Shown: positions 45,886-57,378, numbered from the stretch's first letter. The stretch is DNA of 64,000 bases from Chrysomallon squamiferum (GCA_012295275.1 CM022672.1:2089943-2153942), one strand, 5' to 3'. Translations and numbers: made by a program. Notes: generated by a model not told the origin, from the letters alone.

Positions 45886-46455
45886 TAACTTTCTAGACTC
45901 ATATTTCAATAGTATACATTCATTTACCAGTAAGTGAACTCATTTTTGAATAGTGATATATCAGTTACTAACCAGTTAACATTCCAAACTTATTGTAGAA
46001 ATAGATATTTACTAACCAGGTAGCTTTCTGGACTTCTGTCTGAGTAATGTCTTTTCTTTTAAAAATCAGTCAAATTTCTTAATTGGTGTATGAATAATAA
46101 ATATTAACTTATTAACCTGTTAAAATCCTGGACTCATACATCAACAGTGATGAATCACTTATTAACCAGTTAACATTCTACACTCATTTTTTTAACAGTA
46201 AACATTAATTCAGTAATAAGTGGACATATTTTTAAATAGTTACTGTTCTCTAACTAACCAGTTAACATTCCAAGCTCTTATTTGAATAGTGACTGTTAAC
46301 TTACTAATCAACTAAATTTCTAGACACATGTCTGAATAGTGATTGTTCATTTACTAACCAGTTAGCATTCTTTGACTGTGTTTGAATATTCGCTGTTATT
46401 TGACTAACTAATTTACATTCTGGACTCGTGTCTGAATAGTGAATATTCTTTACTA
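45886..46455 (+). repeat. Decayed continuation of the 50-bp minisatellite
   Basis: The phrases TTACTAACCAGTTAACATTC, GACTCATTTTTGAATAGTGA and close variants continue with irregular spacing and indels to about 46450 (for example near 45965, 46160, 46255 and 46355). None retains TGACGTCA. Confidence 0.85.
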
Positions 46456-46534
46456 ATAAGAAGTTTTCAGTAGGAGACACTTTTCTTATACCATCTTTAT
46501 TTGCACATCAGAAGCAGTCAGTACAGAGACTTGG

Positions 46535-46752
46535 TGCTGGAACCTTTCAAATAACTTAATCACAGTGGCACCAAGGCTGAGAAAATAACTGAATTCAAAA
46601 GAAAGTCCTCTGATTCACACTGCCAAGTCATGTTTATTTATATTCACTAAGGTACAGGCGTACCAGTATATAAAAAGCAGTCAATCCCGGGAGATGATCC
46701 TGCTACCCTTCCAGTATCTTAACCACAGTGCCAGCAAGGCTGGGAGACTGTT
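46535..46752 (-). mobile_element. Two tRNA-like SINE units
   Basis: Plus-strand ATCACAGTGGCACCAAGGCT (46559) and AACCACAGTGCCAGCAAGGC (46721) are the reverse complement of an A-box-type tRNA head (CACTGTGGTTAAGATACTGG). The second is preceded by CAATCCCGGGAGATGATCC, a B-box-like segment. The two units lie about 160 bp apart in the same orientation. Confidence 0.6.
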
Positions 46753-47190
46753 GTTTTCTTGTCAGATGTTAAACGCTAGTATTTTCAAACTGATCTTCCT
46801 CTTTGCTTCACTGGAGTACAGTAAGCAACCCAATTATTACATGGCTTTATACATCATTATTATTCTATACAGTGATTGATTGTCTTAAAGCTAGACATAA
46901 GGCATGTTAATTTTGCTCCAAATACAGATCCTATTTCTTTGTTAAACCTTGAACACAAAGCTTAGAGGTATAATCCAAAGCAGTCGACTGTAACTATATG
47001 TAATTATGAAGAATGATGACTTTCTTTATTTTATTCATAACTCTGTGAAGATCATGGAGTGCTTACTTGGATTGTTGTAGCCGTTGTCACAATTACTGTT
47101 GTTAGATCAACCACTGTTAACATAATATGAAGAAAAACGTGGTCACTGAATTAATCAGTTTTGTGTTTTAGTTTTTAACAGATTGTCTAA
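46753..47190. other. Non-coding sequence
   Basis: No supported feature. Confidence 0.4.
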
Positions 47191-47218
47191 AAAAAAAAAA
47201 AAAAAAACAAACAAAAAA
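47191..47218 (+). repeat. Poly(A) tract
   Basis: A run at 47190-47206 with CAAACAAAAAAACAA continuation. Confidence 0.9.
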
Positions 47219-47313
47219 ACAAGTAACATATTAATTAGACAAGCTGAATATGATGGATTTAGTAGAATCCTGTGCAGATTTGTTTCTGCAACAAGTAGCA
47301 CACATCCAAACAC

Positions 47314-47347
47314 AAAAAACACAAACACACACACACACACACACACA
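47314..47347 (+). repeat. (CA)n microsatellite
   Basis: Clean CA run within A-rich flanks. Confidence 0.92.
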
Positions 47348-48696
47348 AAGAAAAAGAATTTTTTTTCACCTGTGAGCATGCATACATACATACATATATA
47401 ATGATATATAAGTAATACAATATTTTAAAAGGTTGTCTCAAATGGGTGCCATACATTTGAAGAGGCATCTGACATTTGTAAGGTGACTGGATTTCATCAT
47501 CCTGTGCCAATGCATTCCCAAACATTGTGTATGTGCAGAGTCTAATCAGACTGCATAAGACACAGACTATTCATACCTAAATATACACATACATAAAGAT
47601 ATATAAATAATGTAAGACACAAAACAACCATTCACATTCAAGTACCATCTCATCTCCTAATGTAAATGAATCAGATTTATTATTATAATTATGTCCAGAA
47701 CATAGGTGCTTGAACCTTAAGTGAATATAAACATATATCACCCTGAACACGGAAACAGAGATCATGTAGGATTCTGTTTGGTACTGAGTTATTCATCATC
47801 ATATTCATTATGTCATAAGATTTAGTTTGATGCCATTCCCATCTCCACATAATGAAAAGATGTACCTAGCTGAGTATCAGTAATCTTGGATAACTGTGAG
47901 TAAACTTCTTCAGTCACTGGAGTTATGAATTCATGATTTTGTTTTTCTTCTTAGGTAACAAAACTATCCATTGGTAATGAAAAGATTTACAAATGTTTTA
48001 ACTGTATGACATTTTTCAGTCTTAACTTTGAACATAGTAATCTCTTATTTGATCTGACAGCCTAGATATATTCTTACTTGATTGGTTTACATTTTCAAGT
48101 ATTGATTATACAGGTACAACAAGTCTTAAAAATGAACTACACTGGATTTTATTTTTATTTAATAATAGTGAATCCAATAACTTGCATTCTAATCTTGAGG
48201 GATGTCCACTTTTCAGACTTAAATGAATTGTTTGGTGATGAGCCAGCTGATGTATTACCTTTCCCTTAGTCTCTGACAAGATGTTTGTTCAAGAACTGGT
48301 CTTGTGGAAAATAAATGACCACAGCATCAGTGTGGTCTAAGATTTTATTACCACTGGAAATTGTCTTTTAATTTTTATGGCCAGACTAGTAGAGAAATGT
48401 CCATGGTTGACTTCATTATTCTGAGTGACCACAGTAATAAGTGGACAGCTGTAAAAAATGGATGGACAACGTGGTAACTCAAGCAGATGATTCTAATAGT
48501 TTATCCTTAATATTAGATAACGTAAGTGCCATTTGGTTAGTCATACACAGGTTATATATTACAGAGAGTAAGTTATTTGTTATTGCAGTCTATTTCACTG
48601 TCTAATGAATTAAAAGTTTGTCGTCTGTTTGCCTGATTAGAGAATGTTTGTTTATGAAAGTTACATTTCTGGTAACTGTTAATAACAAACTGGCTG

Positions 48697-48700
<4 letters not shown>
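47348..48700. other. Non-coding sequence
   Basis: Mixed sequence. An open frame at 48078-48269 ends in an acidic segment before its stop but has no recognisable domain, start context or splice partner, so it is not called. Confidence 0.35.
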
Positions 48701-48793
<93 letters not shown>

Positions 48794-48794
48794 T
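48701..48794 (+). repeat. (CT)n-(CA)n compound microsatellite
   Basis: About 38 CT units followed directly by about nine CA units. Confidence 0.98.
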
Positions 48795-49129
48795 TCAAAC
48801 ATGTACAAGAGAAACAAATACAGAAAAATGTATATGACATGGCTGATTAAGAATGTAACTAGATAGCATAAGTTATTAAAACATATATAGATTCCTATAC
48901 ATTAGATATGCACATTAGATATGATGAAGAAAAAAAAAAAAAAAAATTATCTTCAATCATAAATTTTAAAAAAATCTGAGTTTTTAATAAATCAGAAATA
49001 TTATCACTTGTTCCAGTCTACCTTCCAATTACTGCACACAGTGTCAGCTGGAACCATGTTTTGTGTTAACCACCAATATCACAGTCGAGCCAGCATTTTA
49101 CAAGACTATCTGTCTGTGTAGATATTTAT
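48795..49129. other. Non-coding sequence with poly(A)
   Basis: Contains an A run at 48928-48946. Nothing else is supported. Confidence 0.45.
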
Positions 49130-49420
49130 GTTGTACAAGATTTTGCATGCATGCTTATTGTTTGTCAAACAGCAGATGACAGCCAGAAGCAGTGTCACTG
49201 GAGATAAACATAGCAAAGGTCAAGAAAATATCATGGCTGTCAAAATCTTATTAATTGGATGCCAGAGCAATTTACACATGGACCATCCCTTTGACAGCCA
49301 TTCATGGCTTCATGGCCACTTCCAGTTGCAGGATATAGGTATCTGCAAGTGATGAATGGTGATCACTTGGAAAACAAAATCTGGGAAATAAGAGGCTTGG
49401 ATCTGATTGGTATTCTTCAG
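49130..49420. other. Locally complex block, possible conserved element
   Basis: Contains TTGTTTGTCAAACAGCAGAT, GATGACAGCCAGAAGC, ATGGCTGTCAAAATC, TTATTAATTGGATGCC and CCTTTGACAGCCATTCATGG. TGACAG/CTGTCA occurs repeatedly with forkhead-like TGTTTGT. A 74-codon plus frame (49128-49352) and a 72-codon minus frame (49528-49310) are open but unrecognised. The interpretation as regulatory DNA is inference. Confidence 0.3.
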
Positions 49421-49704
49421 GCACCGAACTGACCACTGTACGTATAAAATTAATTTCGTGCTGTGTCCAAAAGTTTTAAAAATTAAAGCTAATTGTAGTA
49501 CGTTTGTGAACATTTCACCATGCTGCATGTTAGTGGGATGATACTTAATCTGGGTCAGAGTATAAGATAAGTTCTTCTTGTCAGTGCTAATGTTGGGCTT
49601 TTTTTTCCCATTCTACACAGTTCCCCATACAACTAGTTTAGGATAGCTGTGGGTTTTTTTGATATCAAAAGGTTTGGAATATTAATTAATTAAAAATAAT
49701 TTTT
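49421..49704. other. Non-coding sequence
   Basis: No supported feature. Confidence 0.4.
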
Positions 49705-49705
49705 A

Positions 49706-49772
<67 letters not shown>
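49705..49772 (+). repeat. Palindromic (ATA)n-(TTA)n microsatellite
   Basis: About nine AAT units switch at 49731 directly into about fourteen ATT units, giving a near-perfect inverted repeat able to form a cruciform. Confidence 0.95.
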
Positions 49773-49774
<2 letters not shown>

Positions 49775-49900
49775 AATTTATCTATTTTATTTTACTTTTG
49801 TTTTACTTTTTTTGTTTATTCTGCAGTGATTTTCATGAAGTAGAAGAAGTAGTATTTAAACTATAAAAACTAGAACAGACTAATTGGTTTAATAAAGACT

Positions 49901-50075
49901 CTGGTATGTACTGTCCTGTCTGTGGGATAATGCATATAAAATATTGTTTACTGCTAACTGGATAGAGTAGTCCATGAAGTAACAGTAGTAGGTTTCTTCT
50001 CTGGTTAATTGAGTTATCCTTAAGCTGATGGCCAATGCCATATAACTGAATGCATTGTTAAATAAATCATTTGCT
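49901..50075 (+). mobile_element. SINE family A, well-preserved body and tail
   Basis: GTATGTACTGTCCTGTCTGT, GGATAATGCATATAAAATAT, TACTGCTAACTGGATAGAGT, AGTCCATGAAGTAACAGTAG, GGTTTCTTCTCTGG and a tail with CCATATAACTGAATGC and TTGTTAAATAAATCATTT follow the order of the molluscan SINE 3-prime region. It is the best-preserved copy of the body and tail in the window. Confidence 0.75.
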
Positions 50076-50607
50076 TCTGTTTTTACAAGCTTTATTTACA
50101 CTGAAATGGTATACACACATAATATATATTGAACTGAGTAACATCTGTATAAAAATTAATTATTTTTGAAACATCCACACAATAGTTTTCAAAATCCAAT
50201 ACAAATTCATTTAAGGCTGGTGTGATTTTTTTATTATGTATATATATTTATATATATATATATTTTTTTTAACCTAAAAAAATTTGATTGATTTTTAAAA
50301 TAATTATTTTGAGTATTATATAACATGTCTTTATTGTGTTCAGCAATTCTTTTCTTTTCTAAACTAAAAATATTTGATTTATTTTAATAACATGGTTTTT
50401 GAGAAAGAGGTAGTGATATAGTAATATGGTTTTTGTTCACTGGAGAATATGCTATATTAAATATCAATATGAGAACAAATGTTATAAAACAATTTACAGC
50501 TGAATGATCCATTGTTGTTTTTCCTTTATAAAACTGTTTCATAGTTTTATTCAGTGGCAAGTTCTAGAATATTAATATTTAATTTAGTTTTTTTGGTGGG
50601 CTATACA
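50076..50607. other. Non-coding sequence
   Basis: AT-rich with a short TA tract at 50237-50265. Two AAACTAAAAATATTTGATTT-like phrases (about 50273 and 50363) mark a small duplication. Confidence 0.45.
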
Positions 50608-50617
50608 AATGTGTGTG

Positions 50618-50653
<36 letters not shown>

Positions 50654-51027
50654 TGTTGTGTGTTTGTTTGTGTGTGTGTTTGTGTGTGTTTGTGTGTGTG
50701 TGTTTGTGTGTGCATATGTGTCTGTGTTTGTGTGTGTGTTTGTGTGTATATTTGTGTATGTGTTTGTGTATGTGTATATGTGTGTGTTTGAGTGTGTGTT
50801 TGTGTCTGTGTGTTTGTGTGTGTGTGTTTGTGTCTGTGTTTATGTATGCGTGTGTGTTTGTGTGTGTGTTTTGTGTGAGTGTGTGTTTGTGTGTGTGTTT
50901 GTGTGTGTATGTGTGTGTGTTTGTGTGTGTATTTGTGTGTGTGTTGGGTGTGTGTGTGTGTTTTGTGTGTGTGTTTGTGTGTGTGTGTGTTTGTGTTGGT
51001 TTATGTATGTGTGTGTTTGTGTGTGTA

Positions 51028-51059
<32 letters not shown>

Positions 51060-51128
51060 TGTGTTTGTATGTGTGTATGTTTTGTGTGTGTTTTGTGTGT
51101 GTGTGTGTGTGTATTGTGTGTGTGTGTA
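50608..51128 (+). repeat. Imperfect (TG)n minisatellite, about 520 bp
   Basis: TG units interrupted regularly by TTTG and TATG, giving words such as TGTGTTTGTGTGTGTGTTTG throughout. Long Cys/Val (plus) and His/Thr (minus) frames of up to 214 codons are products of the dinucleotide repeat, not genes. Confidence 0.97.
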
Positions 51129-51835
51129 CCACTGATGCACATCAGTTTAAAACTATATTTTATTCTGCAGTCATTGTTATTTAGGATTTTAAAAATTAAA
51201 ATGATAAAATTGATTTGCATTTGTATCTATAAAACATGTTACTCACTGACCAATTAAGTAATTATATTTAATCTATATTTTATTTTCTAATGATAACAAT
51301 GGAAGCCATTAAATTTACTTGTATGATACAGGCATATGTAATTATTATGGGAACGATGATAATTACATAAAAAAACAGTGCATTTTTATTTAAGTAATTT
51401 TTTGTTCACTGAACTGATTGTACAAGAACTCCCAGAGATTTTTAAATTATTAAAAAAAAAAAACAAACGTAAAATAAAATGACAAAAGAAATGGTTCTGT
51501 TCAGTGAACAGAATCACAAAGGTCTGTGTGCAATTATAGAGAAATCAAACAGATCCACAATCACTTTACAAGGTCATATTGAATAACACTGGAAGTAAAT
51601 AACTGAAAACATTTACCAGGAAAATGAAAAAAAATGGATAAATATTTAACAGTACTTCAGCACAATTACCATCAATAGTGGTTGTCAATCAGAACTTATC
51701 CACACTCATGTCATGGCAGGAAAGCCTTGCTGTGGAATACTCATTTAGAAAATTTTTTAAGCTGAAAAAGAAATGTTCATACATACCTTCCCATGAACAG
51801 AAAATATCTTTTACAACACTGATTAGGTAATTGCA
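51129..51835. other. Non-coding sequence
   Basis: AT-rich. CACTGAACTGATTGTACAAG and TTCAGTGAACAGAATCACAAAG near 51410 and 51500 show no larger structure. Confidence 0.4.
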
Positions 51836-51917
51836 CAGAGTGTTCTCTGCAAAGGATTGATCCTGTGTCTGTTCATATTCAAAGCCAGAACATTGCCACA
51901 GAGCCACAAACTGTTCT
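51836..51917 (-). mobile_element. tRNA-like SINE fragment
   Basis: The minus strand reads TGGCTCTGTGGCAATGTTCT (A-box-like), then ACAGGATCAATCCTTTGC (B-box-like) about 40 bp later. It shares TTGCACAGAG and AGGATTGATCCTGTG (plus strand) with 2085-2150. Confidence 0.5.
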
Positions 51918-51953
51918 GTGGTTAGTGAAATTCTTAATCAATGTGTTGTTTAT

Positions 51954-52062
51954 AGTGAGTTTTGACTGTCGACAAATAAATAACTGTTCAAGATGAGATT
52001 ACCAAATTTCCATGGAGTCTTAATAAATTACTTGTTTTGTTGTTTTAGTGAATGCTTTGATT
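51954..52062 (+). repeat. Duplicated element, copy 1
   Basis: Aligns without indels to 61283-61391 at a constant offset of 9,329 bp. Positions 51987-52031 are identical for 45 bases, containing AGATGAGATTACCAAATTTC and CATGGAGTCTTAATAAATTA. The flanks on both sides differ at scattered positions. An ATG at 51993 opens a 77-codon frame in this copy. The first 17 codons are identical in both copies, and several later differences are synonymous or conservative. It could be a pair of conserved regulatory elements or a dispersed repeat. Confidence 0.85.
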
Positions 52063-53079
52063 ACAGCTTGCATTCTGTGAATGATGAACTGCAATGCAAG
52101 ACAAAAATAGTGTGTGAGACTGTGGTATCGAGTTTCAACGAACCTATCTTTTTGTCTTACCAGGATCAGAGCCATTTTCTTTCAATTTGTAGGGAAGATG
52201 ATTTAAAAAGACAAACTCTGTTATAAAAGTCAGAGAGAGAGAGAGAAGGAGTGAGAGAAGAAACAAAATCATAAATAAATAAGAAATAAAAAAAAAAAAT
52301 TATTACAAAAGTGATTAATACTTGACAGCATAAAATAATCAATAGTGTCTAACGTCAAAATAAAATTTGATTTTCAGATTTAAAATTGAGTTTTTTTCCC
52401 CTTTATAATTATATTTACTCAGTGAATTTTAATCTATGGCTATACAACATCATGCTAAAGGTTGAAAACATGCAGAAAATAAAGAATAAAAAATAAAATC
52501 TAAATGGTTATTAACTTTTTAAGTTTTTAAAGGGATTTTTTTTTTTTTTATATATATATGGGGCTTCTCATAGACAGAAAAGATAAATCAGTTACAAAAC
52601 AAAAAGAAGAAAAAGGGCTAGATTGTGAAACAGCCCAAAGGATGTGGTGTTTGCACTGATCATTTATCATATATCATCTTTATATAAAACATCACAGTAT
52701 TGACAGACAGCTTTTTATCTAATACAAGAAAAGTGTCAAGGTGCTTATTAATCAAATTTTAATTTCATTTCAGGAAGAAAATAGCAAAATGAACGTTCCT
52801 TTGCAAATCCGTATTTTGCACTGACAATACTGTATTGATGAAACATCAGATAGTGTTATTTATTATCCATTTTAATATCCTATTATTGGCTCACCGTGTA
52901 ATGGATGGCTGTGTAGGTGACTGGATTTTAACAAGTCTTTCTTGGCTAGCCAGAGTCATATTTCTGACACTGACCGATTGCTCAGCACAGTTCATTCATT
53001 CATCATTTCATATTTGTCATCTTTGACTGATATTCCAAGACTTATCTTTTTCTTGTTCTAAATTCTTTAATTATGTAGC
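52063..53079. other. Non-coding sequence
   Basis: Contains a GA patch (52233-52260), A runs, and a moderately complex stretch at 52800-53040 with an unrecognised 63-codon frame that is not called. Confidence 0.4.
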
Positions 53080-53116
53080 ACACACACAGACACACACACA
53101 TACACACACTCGCACT

Positions 53117-53169
<53 letters not shown>

Positions 53170-53290
53170 TCGCACTCAAAAACACACACACACTACCACA
53201 CACACAACCACACACACACACACACAAACACACACTCACACTCAAATACAAATACACACACACACACACACACACAACACACACACAAAA

Positions 53291-53333
<43 letters not shown>

Positions 53334-53364
53334 CACAAACACACACTCACACTCAAATACAAAT

Positions 53365-53395
<31 letters not shown>

Positions 53396-53509
53396 AAAAC
53401 ACACACACACATACACACACACAAACATACACACATGCACTCAAGCACACACACACACACATACATGCACGCACACATACACTCACACAAACACACACAC
53501 ACACACACT

Positions 53510-53596
<87 letters not shown>

Positions 53597-53672
53597 AAAC
53601 ACATACACACACACACACACAAACACACACTCAAACACACACACACACATACATGCACGCACACATACACAT
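53080..53672 (+). repeat. (CA)n block with higher-order repeats, about 590 bp
   Basis: CA units with interruptions by CTCAAA, CGCACTCGCACTC, AAATACAAATACA and ATACATGCACGCAC. ACTCACACTCAAATACAAAT occurs at 53234 and 53345 (111 bp apart), and ATACATGCACGCACACATAC at 53461 and 53649 (188 bp apart). Long Cys/Val and His/Thr frames are artefacts. Confidence 0.97.
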
Positions 53673-54229
53673 TATTACTATTATTATCTCATTTTCAAGT
53701 ATTGTTTGTCTTTGGTTATAGGCAAAACGGTATGTATATGTAGAAAGTTTGCCTGAGACTTGAAGGAAACAGACTTATTCCCACTTTGTGCTTCCCTTAA
53801 ACTATTTTCCATTCCACCAACACTTAAAAGAGCTTAAGTTTTCTCATCTTAAGGAAAGTGCATAAAAAATATATTTATATACTGATAAAAAACATGATAA
53901 GGCAGAAGCTTGTTTGCTGTTTCATACCATCATCATTGTATGTTTTAAAAAAATCAAACTTTTTTTTATTTTTTGGTCACCTAATAATTTAACATTGAAA
54001 TATAATGAGGTACTGTTTAATTGAACATTTGTTTTTTTTCTTCTTCTCTGTCTTCATAAAAGATTGTGGTATGTGATGTTCTGTTTACAGAAAAATTCCT
54101 GTACAAGAATTCTTGTTGCTATCCAAAGAAAGTTGGCCAGTGGAAGATTTTGTTTCTAATACTTCTCATCGTAATACATAAATCAGACTTAATAATTCTT
54201 GATGTTAAAATGTATTCAGGTATGACTAA
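53673..54229. other. Non-coding sequence
   Basis: AT-rich. Nothing is supported. Confidence 0.4.
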
Positions 54230-54455
54230 ATACATTCATTTTATTCATTTAAATGTTCATCCTTCCATTCATTTAAATGTTTATTTATTTTCAATTCATT
54301 TCATTCATTCAATTTTGAGCCATTCATTCATTCATTCTTTCATAAACTTATTCATTCATTCTTTCATCAACTCATTCGTTCATTCAATAATTCCTTTATT
54401 TGTTCGTTCATTGCACCTTTCACTTGTCAGTTTAATTATTCATTCATCCATTTCA
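54230..54455 (+). repeat. Imperfect (ATTC)n tetranucleotide repeat
   Basis: CATTCATTCATTC-type units with TTTAAATGTT and AACTTATT insertions. The Ile/His/Ser-rich 153-codon frame over 54066-54527 mostly reflects the repeat. Confidence 0.9.
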
Positions 54456-55065
54456 TATGCAAGCATATTATTTGTATCAATAGTCATCAATTCTTACAAA
54501 GAAAAAAAAAAAACCCAGCAACCTTAAAATAAATAAATAAAATAATTGTGACAAAAGCACGACCATGTTTAGAATATAAATAATTCTACAAGCCAAATTC
54601 TACCATAACGATTATAGTAATATTTGACATGAAACAACAAAGAATATTGTTTTTTCATTTTCTTTTCTTTGAACTGAGCTACAAAACAGCTTTTTGCCAT
54701 TTACCTGTTTTTGTCATCTACAGATTGCCTCAATTCATCGCGCCAGTAACAAGATTACTATGTCACAGCTATCAGTTTTGTTCAATCACTTCATGTCCAA
54801 AAAAATAGAAAATATTAAAAAAAAATAAAAATAGCAATAATAATCAATCTGTATTTTTGATATTGTGTTACAGAATTTTTTTTCTTTCCTTTTAATATTC
54901 TGCTTTTATTAATATTATATTTTTTTGTTTTTTTTTTTTGGTGTTTATTTGTGCATGTATGTATATTCATATATAAATAAATATCAAGCAATTTATTGTT
55001 GATAAACATAGTTCCATCACAAAACGATTTTTTTTTAAAATTCTTTTTCATCAAGATTTTTACTG

Positions 55066-55068
<3 letters not shown>
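54456..55068. other. Non-coding sequence
   Basis: AT-rich with A/T homopolymers. No supported gene. Confidence 0.4.

Positions 55069-55111
<43 letters not shown>
55069..55111 (+). repeat. (TA)n microsatellite
   Basis: About 20 uninterrupted TA units. Confidence 0.97.
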
Positions 55112-55115
<4 letters not shown>

Positions 55116-55688
55116 CAGTGAAGTTTTGTGTTGTTTCATATTGTTTTTAATTTGTCTTTTGTGTCATTTATTGCTCTGAATAATCAGTTAGTATATTTAA
55201 TTTTTTTTTTTTTAATGCCTGATTATTTTTTCTTCATTACTATTTTGCAACAAAATTATAAATATGTTGCCTTTATTCTTGGCCTTTTTCATATAAAAAT
55301 GTCATGATTTGTTACAGAAGAACATCTTTTTTTATAATTTGTATTTTTTTTTACTGTTTTGTGCAATAACTATGAATTTGTGCCTTTTTGTCCATTTTTC
55401 TTTATAACAACATTTATATTAATTTTTTCATTTTCTTTTGTATTTCACTTTTAAGAAATCTTTGTTAATTGTATTTTCTGCATAACATTATATTTTTATT
55501 GATGTTACTTTCTTTGTTGTTGTTTTTTAGATGACTGATCTCTGCACTTTTTATTAAAATATTTTTAGACTTCTATATTTTTATTTAAACATAAGTTTCT
55601 TCTTGTTTTGCTGCACTATAATACATTTACTGGACCAGAGATTTCTGAAATCAATGAAAAAACAAAGCAGAATTTTAAAAACAGTTTA
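55112..55688 (+). repeat. T-rich, probably decayed tandem repeat
   Basis: Phrases such as TTTTGTGTTGTTTCATATTG, TTTTGTGTCATTTATTGCTC, ACTATTTTGCAACAAAATTATAAATATGTTGCCTTT and TGTTTTGTGCAATAACTATGAATTTGTGCCTTTT recur loosely. The unit is about 100-120 bp if real. Confidence 0.4.
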
Positions 55689-55790
55689 AAAGACAAAAAA
55701 AAAAAAAAAAAAATAATAATAAAAAAAAAAAAAAAAAGATTTTTTGAATACAATGAAAAAAAAAAAAGATTTTTAAAAACAATGAAAAAA
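55689..55790 (+). repeat. A-rich tract with duplicated GATTTTT segment
   Basis: A runs at 55696-55711, 55723-55737 and 55755-55766, with AAAAGATTTTTTGAATACAA and AAAAGATTTTTAAAAACAAT about 30 bp apart. Confidence 0.85.
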
Positions 55791-56289
55791 ACAAAACACA
55801 TTTTACGTTTACACACTAACTTGTTTGATAAGATTAAAATCTTCCAGTTTTTGTCTTCTTTTTTTTTTTCTACCATTTTCTTTTTTAAATTATTATTATT
55901 ATTATTTGTTTTTTTTAGCCTGTCTTTCCTTTCTTCATTTGGTTCTCTTATAATTTATAACTCCAGTTATTTCCACTAGTCTATCTTTTGAATGTTTTTC
56001 TTTCATACTGATTTATCTGTTTGTTGTTTGGTTCACTGAGTTGATCGTAACTCCATCACCTGACAGAGAATTACACACACACAAAATTTCAGCTGCTTAA
56101 TAGAAGCATGACAGTTTTCACTTGGCTGATGAAGTAACTATGAGCTTAAAAAAATATTAAAAAACGAAAAAAAACAAGGTTAAGAAGAGAGAGAAAAAAA
56201 AAGGTTTTATGGTTTAGTTTTGGATTTAATCAGATTTTAGTACATAAAAGAACACTCTGGTATTTAGATTATTCAGATTTTTAACAGGC
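55791..56289. other. Non-coding sequence
   Basis: T-rich then mixed. No supported feature. Confidence 0.4.
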
Positions 56290-56590
56290 TTTAAGATTTA
56301 TTTATTTATTTATTTATTAGGTGGTTGGTTTTTTTTGATTGTTGGTTTAATGGTAGTTTGTAATGGGCAGGGCAATAATGCTTACAGAAGAACATGTAGC
56401 TATAATGGAGTTATTGGCTATAATGGCTGTAACAGTAATTTGTAAATCTATTTATAAAGATATACACTTAAGGAAAGGGGAAAAGAAGAAACAGTCTGTA
56501 ATTTTACATAATATTATAAGATTTATATATACATATATATATATATATATAAACATACACACACACGTACACACACATACACACATTTTA
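56290..56590 (+). repeat. Short (TTTA)n, ATAATGG and TA/CA microsatellites
   Basis: TTTA units at 56299-56319, GGCTATAATGG-like duplications at 56397-56428, TA run at 56527-56550 and CA run to 56586. Confidence 0.8.
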
Positions 56591-57204
56591 TTTTGTTTTG
56601 TCTATGTGTAATGTTTATATTTGTCAGGGTTTTTTCTTTATGCACCTGTGTGTGTACAGAAATGATTAAATGCTTAACTAATTTAACTGATAGATTTTTT
56701 GCCTCTGAGTTTTTCTTTATTAAATCATGTTATTAACTTCTTATATAGATAAATTTAGTTATGCATGTTAAATTGTACACATATCATTTTGCTGTTCTTA
56801 AAGGAACTTATAGAAATTAAATTATAGGCCCAAATGTTTAAAAACGTTCTTAGTTTTTTATTTGATAGCATTAACAAGCCAAATTTGCAAAACGTTATCC
56901 AACATATGATTTAGGACTGTGCTTTAATTTAAATGTTTTTGCAGTTACAGGTAAAATTAACCAGAAAGTTAAAGACTTGTTTTCATTTGAACACTAATTT
57001 AGCAATAAGTACAAAACAATTTAAGAAAAAAAGAAGATGAAAAACAACCCCTATCACCTGGAGTTAAAGTTATGTAATCAGCTAGATTAAGTATAGATTT
57101 TATTAAACTGGACCCTGGTCTTTTTAAATTAAAAAACTGATAGCTCATTATCATAACAAACTGACTTTGATACATAGCAGCTTTAACTGCTCAAATATTA
57201 GTAT
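56591..57204. other. Non-coding sequence
   Basis: AT-rich. No supported feature. Confidence 0.4.
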
Positions 57205-57360
57205 CAAATGAAGTTGTCTGTGTTACCCACTGGGAAGGTAAACACAAAAGAATTCTCACTGCTAATTGATAACAGGAACTCACTGGTTGTCCCTGACAGG
57301 TTTCCTCTCTAGTATAATCATGTTTCAGTGCATCACTAATCATTAATCACTTATTCATGT
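57205..57360 (+). mobile_element. SINE family A 3-prime body fragment
   Basis: CACTGGGAAGGTAAACACAA, CACTGCTAATTGATAAC and ACAGGTTTCCTCTCTAGTA match the SINE landmarks in order. It sits directly before another copy in the same orientation. Confidence 0.6.
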
Positions 57361-57378
57361 GAAAATGCATGAGAGGAA

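Noticed and set aside
48078-48269. 63-codon ORF with acidic C-terminus as a terminal exon
   Set aside because: No clear acceptor beyond a weak ACAG, and no domain. Chance remains the simpler explanation.
50554-51257. Long open frames (up to 214 codons) of Cys/Val and His/Thr
   Set aside because: They are open only because TG/CA dinucleotide repeats lack stop codons in these frames. Both strands are open and residues are two-letter alternations.
53042-53743. 130-codon frames on both strands
   Set aside because: Product of the CA repeat block, with no protein-like composition.
54066-54527. 153-codon ORF starting with a plausible N-terminus
   Set aside because: The latter two thirds are translated ATTC repeat. 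The first 50 codons have no recognisable domain or splice support.
55069-55111. TA tracts as promoters or TATA boxes
   Set aside because: They are dinucleotide microsatellites with no associated gene start.
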